Source: an uncultured Alphaproteobacteria bacterium (lineage in GTDB: Bacteria > Pseudomonadota > Alphaproteobacteria > Micropepsales > Micropepsaceae). Taken from it: 64,000 nucleotides of DNA. Within the stretch, counting starts at the first letter, position 1, and each line of letters starts with the position of its first letter. Both the position numbers and the translations under genes were made by a program. Location: the NCBI GenBank assembly GCA_902826695.1, contig CADEFU010000006.1:180994-244993 (forward strand), given 5' to 3'. Shown here piece by piece: positions 35,724 to 44,911 of the stretch. Under the pieces are notes generated by a model. It had not been told where the DNA came from, did no database searches, and was given only the letters and a program-made list of their open reading frames with translations.

Positions 35724-36788
35724 TTAGATCAACCACTCCACCCACGCCCCATGCGGATGCGCGGTTGCGATTTTCTTCGTTTCGCCGCCTGGCCAAAGGG
35801 TGAGGCGGACTTCCGGGAATTGGTCGGGTGCGTATTGCTCCAGCGAGAGCCATGCCAGCGGTGTGGCGGCGGTCGCACGCTCGCCGGTCGCCTTCAGCAG
35901 TTCCTCGATGCGATCGCGGGTTTCTTTGGCGATGTATTGCCAGACGATCGTGTGGGCCACGACCGTTGCCGCGTTCGGAACGCGCGCGGCGAGTTGGCGC
36001 TCGAGCCAGTCGCCGGCGTCGGCTTTCTCGAGCGGCGGCTTTTCGCGTTGTGCAAGCGCGATCGCTGCTTCGATACGGGCGAGGCGGGCTTTTTGTTCGG
36101 GCCAGACATATGCGATCAAGCGGTCGGCGGCGCCGGGTGCGCTTACATCGAACGGATCGCGGTCACAGCCGCGCTTGGCGACGACGGGCGGCAATCGGTC
36201 GACGTTGCACCACGGGCCGCGCCATTCCGCTTCGATCGTGACGGGCGCGGCGGCATCGCCGATGAAGCGGTCGCCATAGCGATAGGCGAAGCGGTCCCAG
36301 AGCAGATTCAATCCGGCGCTGCCGCCGATTTCGAGGATCGAGAGCGGCAAGCCGGTGCGGCGCGCAATCTCGGCATAGCCCGGCATCAGCACGGCGGAGC
36401 GGCCGGTTTCGTTTGTTTGCGGCGGCCGCGAGAGAATGTCTTTGACGAGGGCGCGATGCGCGACCACGGCGTCGTCGATCGCGCGGCCAGCGGCTGCTGC
36501 GTCCCACAGTCTCTCGCCGTGACCGGGATAGTATGCGGCGACGCCAGGCGCCTTGCCGGTGCGCACCATGAAGTGCAGCGCACCGGTCGCGCGCAGCAGC
36601 AATGCGTCAGCGAGCGGGTTGCCGGGCCAGGGTGTCATCAGACCGGCCAGCGTTCCGCCGGAGGTCAGGTTCTCACGGATCGCTTGCAGCACTTGCGCGG
36701 TGAACGGGGCGCCGTTCTGCTGGCACCACATGATTTGGATGTCGGCGGCGCGGGCGACTTCTTCGAGCGTGGCGGGCGTTGAGGTCAT
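35724..36788 (-). CDS. DUF2332 family protein
   Basis: A 354-residue protein of the DUF2332 family: ATLEEVARAADIQIMWCQQNGAP at the start, WPGNPLADALLLRATGALHFMVRTG, then LSILEIGGSAGLNLLWDRFAYRY, a glycine-rich motif like that of SAM-binding methyltransferase folds, and AHTIVWQYI. The biochemical activity of the family is unknown. ATG 36788 is preferred over the frame's upstream ATG. It follows the EamA gene after 70 bases on the same strand. Confidence 0.85.
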   Translation of the reverse strand: MTSTPATLEEVARAADIQIMWCQQNGAPFTAQVLQAIRENLTSGGTLAGLMTPWPGNPLADALLLRATGALHFMVRTGKAPGVAAYYPGHGERLWDAAAAGRAIDDAVVAHRALVKDILSRPPQTNETGRSAVLMPGYAEIARRTGLPLSILEIGGSAGLNLLWDRFAYRYGDRFIGDAAAPVTIEAEWRGPWCNVDRLPPVVAKRGCDRDPFDVSAPGAADRLIAYVWPEQKARLARIEAAIALAQREKPPLEKADAGDWLERQLAARVPNAATVVAHTIVWQYIAKETRDRIEELLKATGERATAATPLAWLSLEQYAPDQFPEVRLTLWPGGETKKIATAHPHGAWVEWLI

Positions 36789-36858
36789 GCCTCGCCGATA
36801 CGCTTGGCGATGCGTTCGATCAAGATTGATCGATGCAATCAACGTTCGAATTGCACGC

Positions 36859-37725
36859 TCAAATCTCGGTTTCGACAGGACGGCGGCCGCGGATGGCGAG
36901 GATGGCAACGCCGACGAACGCGACCATCGCACCGAGGATGATGCGCGTCGTCATCGGCTCACCCAGAACCCAGATACCGAAAACCACGCCCAAGATCGGC
37001 GACAAGAGCGAGAGCGGGGCGATGAGGGAAACTTCGTAGCGCTGCAGCAAATAGTAGTAGCCGTTGTGGCCGATGAGGCTCGCTCCCAGCGCCGTGAAGA
37101 GTAGCGCGCCCCAGCCGATCCAGCTCGCGTTCGCGATCGCGTCGAGCTGGCCGGTTTCGAAGACGAAGCTGGCCAACAACAACGCCGGCGCGGTAATCGC
37201 CGCGGTCCAGGATTGCAGCTGAAAGACACCGACGTTGGTGAGCTTGCGCATGTAGATGGCGGCGATCGCGCCCGACATGGCAGCGGCGGCGCCGAAAAGG
37301 ACGCCGGTCAGCGAGTCGAACACGTGCGGGTCGAAGCTCACGATCGTGACCCCTAAGACCGTCATGGCGATTCCAGCCCAGCGGCGCCACTTCACGGTTT
37401 CGCCCAAGAAGACGATCGAGAGCACAGTCGCGAACGGCACGTTGAGCTGTACGATGACAGCCATGACGGAGGCCGCCGTCAGCGCGACGCCGATGAACAT
37501 CAGGCCGAAATGGATCGCGCCGTTGAACAGCGCGATGATGGCGATGTCGCGCATGCGGCCGGGCGCGATCTTCAGGAAGGGAATGAGCAGCGCAAAGACG
37601 ACTGCGAAGCGCAGGCCCACGAACAGCAATGGCGGCATCTCGCCAACGCCCACTTTGGCGGCGACGAAGTTGAAGCCCCAGATCGTGCAGATCAGGATGA
37701 GGAACAGGAAATGTTGCGGCGCCAT
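36859..37725 (-). CDS. EamA-family (DMT) transporter
   Basis: A 288-residue inner-membrane carrier with ten helices in two repeats of five. The first repeat starts ILICTIWGFNFVAAKVGVGEMPP, and the second half includes IGHNGYYYLLQRYEVSLIAPLSLLSPILGVVFGIWVLGE, both classic EamA signatures. These proteins export or import metabolites such as amino acids or nucleosides; the substrate is not evident here. Confidence 0.93.
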   Translation of the reverse strand: MAPQHFLFLILICTIWGFNFVAAKVGVGEMPPLLFVGLRFAVVFALLIPFLKIAPGRMRDIAIIALFNGAIHFGLMFIGVALTAASVMAVIVQLNVPFATVLSIVFLGETVKWRRWAGIAMTVLGVTIVSFDPHVFDSLTGVLFGAAAAMSGAIAAIYMRKLTNVGVFQLQSWTAAITAPALLLASFVFETGQLDAIANASWIGWGALLFTALGASLIGHNGYYYLLQRYEVSLIAPLSLLSPILGVVFGIWVLGEPMTTRIILGAMVAFVGVAILAIRGRRPVETEI

Positions 37726-37878
37726 TGCGCGGGTTACTCGGGATTCGAATAGCTTTGCCTGCAGAAGACCCGAACTTGGCCCCCAGCGCCAGTGGCCTTA
37801 CTTGCATTGCTGTTATGCGCGGTCTGGACAGGGAGCGTTCTTTACGCAACGTTCCACCCGAAGAGGAGATGCTGAGCT

Positions 37879-39108
37879 ATGCACTGGGGCTTGATCGTGG
37901 TGGGCGGGGGAATCGGCGGGGCTGCGCTCGCGACCGTGATGGCACGCAAGGGCAAGTCGGTGCTGATGCTGGAGCAGTCGACTGTCTTTCAGGATCGCGT
38001 GCGGGGCGAATGGATCGCACCTTGGGGCGTTGTGGAAACGAAGCGGCTCGGACTTTACGACTGCCTGGTGCAAGCGGGCGGGCATCACCTGACACGCCAT
38101 GTCAGTTACGACGAACTATTGCCGCCGGAGATGGCCGAAGCGCACGTGCTGCCGCTTGGGATGTTTGCCGAGGGCGTGCCGGGACCGCTGTGCATCGGGC
38201 ACCCGCATCATTGTCAGACGCTGTTCGACGAAGCCAAGCGCGCCGGCGTTCAAACCGTTCGACCCGCTCAAGTGACAAGCGTGACGCTGGGCGCGCGGCC
38301 AAGCGTGACTTACCTTGCCGATGGTGCCGAGCATGTCGCGGAGGGCGACCTGATCGTGGGCGCAGAGGGCCGCGTCTCTGTCGTGCGCGCGACGTCGGGC
38401 ATGACGCTCCACCAGGATACGCCGCATCATTGGTTTGGCGGCTTGCTTGTTGGCGGCGTCGCCGGCTGGGACGACGACCTTCAGGCGATCGGCACGGAGG
38501 CAAATCTCGGCTTTCTCGTGTTCCCACAAGGCAAAGGGCGCGTGCGCGTCTATGGCGGCTATGCGCTTGCGGAGAAGAACCGCTTCTCGGGACCGGAAGG
38601 AGCACGGCGTTTCCTCGACGCATTTTCGATGCGCTCATGCCCAAAGAACCAACACTTGGTCGAGGGTACTCCCGCGGGGCCGCTGTTCAGCTACCTCAAC
38701 AGCGACTCCTGGACGGACGCGCCTTATGCGGACGGCATGGTGTTGGTCGGCGATGCGGCCGGATGGAACGATCCGATTATCGGGCAAGGGCTTTCCATTA
38801 CCTATCGCGACGTCCGGATCGTGACCGACATCCTGGCCGCGACGCCAGCAGGCGCGAGCCCGGATTTTCGTTCCTACGCCGAAGAGCGCGCGGAACGCAT
38901 GCGGCGGTTGCGGTTCGTGGCTCAACTGACATCGGTCCTTGACATGGAGTTCGGCGAGGCGGCCGCGGCGAGGCGGCTGAGTTATCATCAGCGGCGGGCA
39001 ACCGATCCGACGCTTGGGATGCACGGCCTCGCGGCCATGGCGGGTCCTGAGAATACGCCAGCAGAGGTATTCACCGAAGCACATCGGGCCCGTGTTCTGC
39101 AGGGCTGA
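37879..39108 (+). CDS. FAD-dependent monooxygenase
   Basis: A 409-residue flavoprotein. It starts with a Rossmann dinucleotide-binding motif (VVGGGIGGAALA), later DLIVGAEGRVSVVR (the DG-like motif of aromatic hydroxylases) and VLVGDAAGWNDPIIGQG (GD motif for FAD ribityl binding). A group A monooxygenase or halogenase-like enzyme is likely; substrate unknown. A small gene follows after 45 bases. Confidence 0.9.
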   Translation: MHWGLIVVGGGIGGAALATVMARKGKSVLMLEQSTVFQDRVRGEWIAPWGVVETKRLGLYDCLVQAGGHHLTRHVSYDELLPPEMAEAHVLPLGMFAEGVPGPLCIGHPHHCQTLFDEAKRAGVQTVRPAQVTSVTLGARPSVTYLADGAEHVAEGDLIVGAEGRVSVVRATSGMTLHQDTPHHWFGGLLVGGVAGWDDDLQAIGTEANLGFLVFPQGKGRVRVYGGYALAEKNRFSGPEGARRFLDAFSMRSCPKNQHLVEGTPAGPLFSYLNSDSWTDAPYADGMVLVGDAAGWNDPIIGQGLSITYRDVRIVTDILAATPAGASPDFRSYAEERAERMRRLRFVAQLTSVLDMEFGEAAAARRLSYHQRRATDPTLGMHGLAAMAGPENTPAEVFTEAHRARVLQG

Positions 39109-39153
39109 CGAGGCGTGCTATCCTTCGTATGAATCAGTAGAGGAAACCTGACA

Positions 39154-39411
39154 ATGGCCAGAGCTCCGACGATGCGCGTCAAGCTTACCGATGAGACGTC
39201 GCTCGATCTGCCTGAGAATGAGTTCATCCAAGTCGTTACCGCGGGACCGAGCGAAAAGCAGGAAGAAGGCTTCGTGCGGCTGAACCCGAAGGAGCGCAAG
39301 ACGGCGCTCTATGGCAAGCTTGCGCGGGTGCGCGCGGCGCAGCTGATATCCGGCCAGCACATCGTTACCTTTCGCGGGATATTGAAGGTCGATACGGCGC
39401 GGCGACTCTAA
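39154..39411 (+). CDS. small hypothetical protein
   Basis: An 85-residue hydrophilic protein, rich in Lys, Glu and Arg, with no signal peptide or membrane segment (MRVKLTDETSLDLPENEFIQVV, then a beta-rich end with TFRGILKVDTARRL). AGAGGAAA precedes the ATG at a good distance, which favours a real gene. It sits between two flavin monooxygenase genes and its last four bases overlap the convergent gene. I do not recognise a family. Confidence 0.7.
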   Translation: MARAPTMRVKLTDETSLDLPENEFIQVVTAGPSEKQEEGFVRLNPKERKTALYGKLARVRAAQLISGQHIVTFRGILKVDTARRL

Positions 39412-40589
39412 GCCGTCACGTCGTGGCTGTAGAGCCAGTCGTTGCGCGTATGCACGAAGGACGGCATTACGTGCGCGGCCAACCACACCGGTCCGTAAGT
39501 GGCGACCTGCGCGGGAAGGCTGCGCTTGTGGTAGAGGCCCATTTGCTTGCGGGCGCCGAGTTGAACTCTTGAGGTGCGCGGTTTACGGGCGGCCTCGTAG
39601 CTTTTGAGTGCGGCCGGTATGTCGCGCGCGGACTTGAGCTGGCGCGACAGCACCCAAGCGTCCTCGATGCTCATGACGGCGCCTTGCGCGAGGAATGGGA
39701 GCATCGAGTGGCACGCGTCGCCCAACAATGTGACGCGCCCCCTGCACCATTCTTCCAACGGGTCGCGGTCGAACAGCGCCCAGCGGTAGCAATCCGCTGC
39801 TTGCTCAATGAGTTTGGTGATGGGTTTGGCCCAGCCTTTGAAGTCGTGGGCGAGGTCGCGTTGGTCGCCGCGCTCGGTCCAGCTTTCGTACTGCCAGTCG
39901 GTGCGCTCGACCACGCCGACGAAGTTGATGAGCTCGCCGCGGCGCAGGTAGTACGTCACGGCGTGGCGGCCGGGACCGACCCAGATGCAAGCGGTCGGCG
40001 GGATCAGCTTCTCCGGCAGCTTTGGTGCGGGCACAACGACGCGCCAGGCAACGTTACCGGTGAAGCGGGCCGGCGCGTCGCCCAACATCTGTGCGCGGAT
40101 GCGGGAATGGATGCCGTCGGCACCAATCAGTACGTCGCCGGTCGCGCGAGTGTTGTCGGTGAAGGCCAGCGTTACGCTGTCGTTGAGTTGCGCGTAGCCT
40201 TGGACTTCCTTGTCGAGATGCACGGCGTTCGGCACGCGGGTGCGGAGCGCATCCACCAGCACGCGCATCAGATCGGCGCGGTGGATGTGGTAATAGGGCG
40301 CGCTGTAGCGGCGTACAGCTTCGTCGCGCATCGGGATCGAGAAGATGCGCATGCCGGAGCGGCCCAAGCGCATCTCCAGCGCTTCGGGACGGAAGGCGAC
40401 GGCGTCGAGTGCGCCGGCGAGGCCGAGGCGCTTCAAGACCTTGACGCCGTTCGGGCTGATCTGGATCCCGGCTCCGACTTCGCTGAAGACGCTCGCGCGT
40501 TCGTAAAGTTCGACCTCGATGCCGGCGTCCGCCAAGCAGAGCGCCGCGGTCACGCCGCCGATACCGCCGCCTGCGATCAGTGCTTTCAT
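39408..40589 (-). CDS. salicylate-hydroxylase-like FAD-dependent monooxygenase
   Basis: A 393-residue group A flavoprotein monooxygenase: GGGIGGVTAALCLADAGIEV at the start, the DG motif VLIGADGIHSRIR and the GD motif VTLLGDACHSMLPFLAQGA. Such enzymes hydroxylate aromatic rings such as salicylate or 3- and 6-hydroxybenzoates using NAD(P)H. Its ATG overlaps the stop of the VOC gene by four bases, so the pair is translated together; the VOC protein may act on the product or an analogue. Confidence 0.93.
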   Translation of the reverse strand: MKALIAGGGIGGVTAALCLADAGIEVELYERASVFSEVGAGIQISPNGVKVLKRLGLAGALDAVAFRPEALEMRLGRSGMRIFSIPMRDEAVRRYSAPYYHIHRADLMRVLVDALRTRVPNAVHLDKEVQGYAQLNDSVTLAFTDNTRATGDVLIGADGIHSRIRAQMLGDAPARFTGNVAWRVVVPAPKLPEKLIPPTACIWVGPGRHAVTYYLRRGELINFVGVVERTDWQYESWTERGDQRDLAHDFKGWAKPITKLIEQAADCYRWALFDRDPLEEWCRGRVTLLGDACHSMLPFLAQGAVMSIEDAWVLSRQLKSARDIPAALKSYEAARKPRTSRVQLGARKQMGLYHKRSLPAQVATYGPVWLAAHVMPSFVHTRNDWLYSHDVTA

Positions 40590-41278
40590 TCGGCGGCCAC
40601 GCGCACCGGCGGTTCAGGGACGCTCAGGCGCTTCGTCACTTCCTCATCCGGCATGGCGAGCAGCGCCTTGTACACCTCCGTCGGGTAAGCCTGGTGAGGC
40701 TTTGAGGGATCCATCGGCGGCTGTTTCAGCCTGCCGCCTGCGCCATTGTATGCGGCCGGGCGTTTGTAGCGCGCGAGTTCTTCGGCGTTGATGCCGGCCA
40801 GCGCTTGCACTTCGGGATCTATCCAGGCGCGGGCGTCGATCGCGGCCGACGAGGTTGCGACTTCGAGCGACAGGTTCTCAAGACCCGCGAAGTAGATCGA
40901 CTTGCACATGCCGTGATCGAGCGGGCCGATGACGTTTATTCCGCGCGATCTGATGCGGTCGCGCATGTTGAGCAGCTCTTCGTCGCTGTCGACGTTGAAG
41001 GCCAAGTGCTGCATCGTGCCAGGGGCCGAGGGAAGCGCGGGACTGCCCGCATGGCTTACGCCGAGGTTCGGTTTCGTCGCCACGATCTTGTCGTTCTGCA
41101 CGAAGGCGATCGAGGCGGTGTCGTTCAGGCGCAGAAATCCGTGCCATGTGCCTTGGACGCCGTGCATCCAATAGAGTGCGACGAGTTCCATGCCGAGGAC
41201 ATCTGAGAAAAACTCGATCTGCGCCTTCATGTTGCCGGTCGAGATCGCGAGGTGATGCAGTCCGTTGGCGCGGGTCAT
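40586..41278 (-). CDS. VOC-superfamily protein (glyoxalase/extradiol dioxygenase-like)
   Basis: A 230-residue metal-dependent fold protein. The VOC domain (about 1-145) shows LHHLAISTGNMKAQIEFF (first metal His), TMQHLAFNVD (second His) and LENLSLEVAT (metal Glu). The C-terminal 80 residues form a non-conserved tail. ATG 41278 has AAGGAG before it, better than the five-codon-longer frame. It is likely part of the aromatic pathway with the flavin monooxygenase that follows. Confidence 0.88.
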   Translation of the reverse strand: MTRANGLHHLAISTGNMKAQIEFFSDVLGMELVALYWMHGVQGTWHGFLRLNDTASIAFVQNDKIVATKPNLGVSHAGSPALPSAPGTMQHLAFNVDSDEELLNMRDRIRSRGINVIGPLDHGMCKSIYFAGLENLSLEVATSSAAIDARAWIDPEVQALAGINAEELARYKRPAAYNGAGGRLKQPPMDPSKPHQAYPTEVYKALLAMPDEEVTKRLSVPEPPVRVAAE

Positions 41279-41476
41279 TTTGCGCTCCTTCAAAATGTTT
41301 GCGGACGAAATCGTAAGCCGCGGATGAGAATGGCGCCGTGTGAAATAGCATCAACCGGCGCGTCGCGCCTTCGAAAATCTTCAACGCGTGGGGCCTTGCC
41401 ACGGACTTTCAGGCAAGGTCATGACCGGGCGCGGAAAGCTTGAGGTTCTAGCCGCTGACAGCGCTGAGGACTGGCT

Positions 41477-42565
41477 TCAGGCGTAGCCGAACTCTTTGCG
41501 ATAGCGGGGAATAAAGAGTTGCTTCCCTTTGATCGCGGAGGTCAGGAACGATCCCACGACCATGCCCTTCTTCGTGAATGGCAGGACGCTTGCGCCTTTT
41601 TTGGCGCCAAGCGGGATGAGGATCGGGGGTGTTGGCCATGGGGTGTAGGCGGGCAACGACTCCAGCTTTTTGCCTGCGAGCAGCGCCTTGATCGTCTTAG
41701 CGAGCCAGGGCTCCTGGCGGGTGATGGCGACGATTGTCATGGCATCGCCGGCGGCGGCGGCATCGCCCAATGCAAACAGTGTGGAGCTCGCGGCTGGGCG
41801 CAACCAAGCGTCGACTTTGGCGCGTCCAAGCGCGTCGAGGGTTACGCCTGGCACGGCCGACAGGAGATCGGTCACGGGCTTCGCGCCGATCACAGGGACG
41901 ATCATATCGGCCTCGATCGGATCGCCCGCAGTCATGTCGAGACGACCCGCGAACGGCGCGTCCGTCTTTTGCAAGGTGCGAGCCGACGTGCCGAAGCGGA
42001 GCGTGACGCCCATTGCCTTAAGCTGTGCCGCAAGCTTGCGGCCCAGGTTCTCGGGGTAGCCCGGGAACAGGGTGGGCGTTGAGGAGATCAGCGTGATCTT
42101 CTTGCCCGGGATCCCGGCTGCGATCTCGCCCGCGAGTTCGGTTCCAACAGCGCCTGCGCCCACAATCGCGATCGACTTTGCTTGGCGCATCTGCTCGTGC
42201 GCGGCGCGGCTATCGGTGATGAGGGTGGCGACTGAGTCCGATTGCGGCTTGAACGGCCGGGCGTAGCGCGAACCTGTGGCGACGACAATAACGTCGCCTT
42301 CCAAAACGTCGCCGGTCGAGAGTTTCACGGTTCGGTCGGTGAGCTTCTCGGCGCGAGCGTGAACGATCTTTCCGCGCTTCAACAAGCGATCATACGGGAT
42401 TGCGATCTTGTCGAGCAGCGCCGGTTCGACGATGCCGCGGATGCCGGCGACGTTGTGAAAGAACTTGTCGCGCGGCTCGATCAGAACGACGTCAGCCGCC
42501 GCGTCGAGTGCACGGGCTAGGGCGGTGCCGGCATAGCCGCCACCGACGATCACGACACGTTTCAT
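41477..42565 (-). CDS. NAD(P)/FAD-dependent oxidoreductase (NDH-2/AIF-like)
   Basis: A 362-residue pyridine nucleotide-disulfide fold enzyme. It has the FAD motif VVIVGGGYAGTALARAL, the NAD(P) motif SIAIVGAGAVGTELAGEIA and the second FAD motif STLFALGDAAAAGD. No redox-active CxxxxC pair is present, which fits FSP1/AIF or type II NADH dehydrogenase-like enzymes. Its promoter region holds two palindromes next to the divergent TetR gene, so it is probably TetR-controlled. Confidence 0.9.
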   Translation of the reverse strand: MKRVVIVGGGYAGTALARALDAAADVVLIEPRDKFFHNVAGIRGIVEPALLDKIAIPYDRLLKRGKIVHARAEKLTDRTVKLSTGDVLEGDVIVVATGSRYARPFKPQSDSVATLITDSRAAHEQMRQAKSIAIVGAGAVGTELAGEIAAGIPGKKITLISSTPTLFPGYPENLGRKLAAQLKAMGVTLRFGTSARTLQKTDAPFAGRLDMTAGDPIEADMIVPVIGAKPVTDLLSAVPGVTLDALGRAKVDAWLRPAASSTLFALGDAAAAGDAMTIVAITRQEPWLAKTIKALLAGKKLESLPAYTPWPTPPILIPLGAKKGASVLPFTKKGMVVGSFLTSAIKGKQLFIPRYRKEFGYA

Positions 42566-42579
42566 TGTTGGCTCCGATA

Positions 42580-42619
42580 CTTTCCAAGTGGAAAGCCTAG
42601 ACTTTCCATATGGAAAGTC
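42580..42619. promoter_or_regulatory. twin operator palindromes for the TetR-family regulator
   Basis: Two inverted repeats sit between the divergent oxidoreductase and regulator genes: CTTTCCA-AG-TGGAAAG (42580-42595) and a perfect 20-bp palindrome with core ACTTTCCATATGGAAAGT (42600-42619). Their centres are 22 bp apart, two helical turns. On the minus strand TTGACT and TAGGCT (16-base spacer) flank the second site, so binding would block that promoter. Confidence 0.85.
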
Positions 42620-42648
42620 AATAGAATACGATTCGGGAGGCCAAACAC

Positions 42649-43269
42649 ATGGCGGCGCGGGTGCGCGATCTAGGCGACGGACGGCGGCGGATACTTGAGG
42701 CGGCGCTCGAAGAATTCGCGACGTTCGGCGTCGACGGCACGACGCTTCGGCAGATCGCGGAACGGGCGGGCACCCAGCATCAACTCATCGTCTATCACTT
42801 CAAATCGAAGGACGCCTTGTGGAGGGCTGTCGTCACGGACATCTGCGCGAACGTCCGCTCGGGCATCCAGGCACTTGAACGCGACGCAAAGGCGATGGGT
42901 CCGGCAAAGGCGTTGCGCCAACTCGTGCGCGACTTCGTGCACTTGACCGCCCAGCGGCCGCAACTGCACCGCATGCTGACATTCGAGGGGCGTAGCGACA
43001 ACGAGCGTCTGCGCTGGTGGATCAGCGAGTACGTGCGCGACACCTATGCGTTGTCGACGCGACTCATCCGCGAGGCGCAGAAGGCCGGCGTGGCGCGACC
43101 CGGCAATCCCGGGCGGTTGCACTATGCGATGATCGGGCTCATCACAACGAGCTTCGTGTTCGAGCCCGAGTATCGCGCGATGACCAAGATCGATCCGTTC
43201 AGCCCACGTGAGATCGAAGCCGTTGCCGATATGGCCTGCGCGTTCCTGGGCGTCGGCGGGGCGTCTTGA
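42649..43269 (+). CDS. TetR/AcrR-family transcriptional regulator
   Basis: A 206-residue repressor. The helix-turn-helix domain is RRRILEAALEEFATFGVDGTTLRQIAERAGTQHQLIVYHFKSKDALW. The rest is a helical ligand-binding domain with a CerR-like C-terminal domain (QLHRMLTFEGRSDNERLRWW). GGGAGG precedes the ATG at 42636-42641. It is divergent from the oxidoreductase gene and probably represses both through the shared palindromes. The inducer is unknown. Confidence 0.92.
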   Translation: MAARVRDLGDGRRRILEAALEEFATFGVDGTTLRQIAERAGTQHQLIVYHFKSKDALWRAVVTDICANVRSGIQALERDAKAMGPAKALRQLVRDFVHLTAQRPQLHRMLTFEGRSDNERLRWWISEYVRDTYALSTRLIREAQKAGVARPGNPGRLHYAMIGLITTSFVFEPEYRAMTKIDPFSPREIEAVADMACAFLGVGGAS

Positions 43270-43288
43270 CGGAGGTTCCGGTCACTCG

Positions 43289-43531
43289 CTACCCACGCCT
43301 TAGGCCGACATAGAGGACCAGGGCGGCGGCAATTCCCGCGGCGGCGGCGAGCTTCACGCCGAACAGGACGCCGGTGAGAAACACCGCGACGCCGGCCGCG
43401 GCGAGCATCAGCGCGATGCGCAGCGTACGGTTCCACGAGACCGGTGCAAGCCAGGCGACTAGACACAGCGCCACGCCAGAGCCGATCCAGGCCACGAACA
43501 TGACGGCGACGATGTTGGCGAGATCTTCCAC
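43289..43531 (-). CDS. small membrane protein, last gene of amine operon
   Basis: An 80-residue protein with three hydrophobic helices (about 6-28, 34-54 and 58-77) and no other motif. It starts three bases after the stop of the glutamine-synthetase-like gene, so it is probably co-translated with that operon. Function unknown; it might help the transporter or be a membrane anchor. Confidence 0.75.
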   Translation of the reverse strand: MEDLANIVAVMFVAWIGSGVALCLVAWLAPVSWNRTLRIALMLAAAGVAVFLTGVLFGVKLAAAAGIAAALVLYVGLRRG

Positions 43532-43534
43532 GCG

Positions 43535-44911
43535 TCACGCCGTGCGCAAATGCCAGCGGTAGTCGAAATCCGTCACCAGGGCGAAGAAGCGTTCGCACTC
43601 GGCGCGTTTGACGGCCGAGAAAATCTTCACGAAGTCGGCGCCGAAATAGTCCTTGATGAACGCGGAGTCTTCGAACGAGTCGAGCGCGTCGAACCAGTTC
43701 AGCATTAGGCCTTCGGTCGTTGTCAGGTAACCGTTGCCGGTCGTGGCGGGGCCGGGGTCGATCTTGTTCTTGATACCGTGATGCATACCGGCGAGGACCG
43801 CGGCCGCCGCGAGATAGGGGTTCGCGTCGGCGCCCGAGATGCGGTGTTCGACGTGGCGGCTCTTCGGGGGGCCGGAGGGGATGCGCAGCGAAACGGTTCT
43901 GTTGTTGACACCCCAGGTCGGCGCCACCGGCGCGTAGGTGTTGCGGCGGAAGCGGCGATAGGAGTTCGCGTTCGGTGCGAAGATCGCCATGCTGTCGTTG
44001 ATGGTTTTGGCCATACCGCCGATCGCGTGGCGAAGAAGATCGTTGCCTTCCGGCTTTTCGCTGGTGAAGGCGTTCGCACCCTTGTTGTCGTTCAGGCTCA
44101 AGTGAATGTGCATGCCGGAACCCGCCGTCTCAGAGAAGGGCTTCGCCATAAAGCAGGCGATCATGCCGTGCTTTTCGGCAACGCCTTTGACGAGGCGCTT
44201 GTACTGCATCGCTTCGTCGACGGCTTGCAGTGCGTCGGCGCGGTGGGTCAGCGTGATTTCCATTTGGCCGGGGGCGTACTCGCTGATCACGCTTTCGGCC
44301 GGCAAGTTCTGCGCGTCGCAGGCGGCGTAGAGCTCGCGCAGGAACGGATCGAAATCGTCGAGTTCTTGGATCGAATAGACCTGGATCTGATCGTTGTAGA
44401 GACCGCCCGGGGCCATCGCGGGGATGATCTTGCCGTCCTTCGCTGCGGCTTTATCCAGCAGATAGAATTCGAGTTCGATCGCGAGGACGGGGTGAAGGCC
44501 GTCTTTCTTCAAACGATCGGCGACGTCGGCGAGGCGCAGGCGCGGATCGGCGGCGGCAGCCGGGCCGCTTTCGTTGTTGAAGCCCAGCATCACTTGGCCG
44601 GTCTTCTCAAGCCACGGTGTGCGCTTCAAGGTGCCCGGGATCGGATAGGCGAAGCAGTCGCGGTCGCCAATTTCCCAAAGCAGGCCCGCCTCTTCCACGT
44701 CTTCGCCCAGCACGGTGAGCGCGAACATAGACGCCGGGAACGCGCGGCCGTTTTCGTAGACCGATTTCAATTCGTGGGGGCGCAGACCCTTGCCGCGCTG
44801 AATGCCGACGGGGTCGGTCATGATCACGTGCACGAGTTCGATGTCGGGATGCTTCTTCAGGAACGTTTCGAGTTCGTTCAGCGGGTCTTGTTGTTTCTTC
44901 GGGTCAAGCAT
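43535..44911 (-). CDS. glutamine-synthetase-family ligase (gamma-glutamyl-amine type)
   Basis: A 458-residue GS-fold enzyme. N-terminal beta-grasp with LVHVIMTDPVGIQRGKGLRP, the catalytic core with EFYLLD, EYAPGQMEITL (metal ligands), CFMAKPFSETAGSGMHIHLSL and the arginine-rich NNRTVSLRIPSGPPKSRHVEHRISGADANPYL. The sequence follows PuuA/GlnA-like ligases acting on amines rather than biosynthetic GlnA, which has a tyrosine adenylylation site and different N-terminus. It overlaps the aminotransferase gene by eight bases. With transporter and transaminase it suggests glutamylated-amine catabolism. Confidence 0.88.
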   Translation of the reverse strand: MLDPKKQQDPLNELETFLKKHPDIELVHVIMTDPVGIQRGKGLRPHELKSVYENGRAFPASMFALTVLGEDVEEAGLLWEIGDRDCFAYPIPGTLKRTPWLEKTGQVMLGFNNESGPAAAADPRLRLADVADRLKKDGLHPVLAIELEFYLLDKAAAKDGKIIPAMAPGGLYNDQIQVYSIQELDDFDPFLRELYAACDAQNLPAESVISEYAPGQMEITLTHRADALQAVDEAMQYKRLVKGVAEKHGMIACFMAKPFSETAGSGMHIHLSLNDNKGANAFTSEKPEGNDLLRHAIGGMAKTINDSMAIFAPNANSYRRFRRNTYAPVAPTWGVNNRTVSLRIPSGPPKSRHVEHRISGADANPYLAAAAVLAGMHHGIKNKIDPGPATTGNGYLTTTEGLMLNWFDALDSFEDSAFIKDYFGADFVKIFSAVKRAECERFFALVTDFDYRWHLRTA

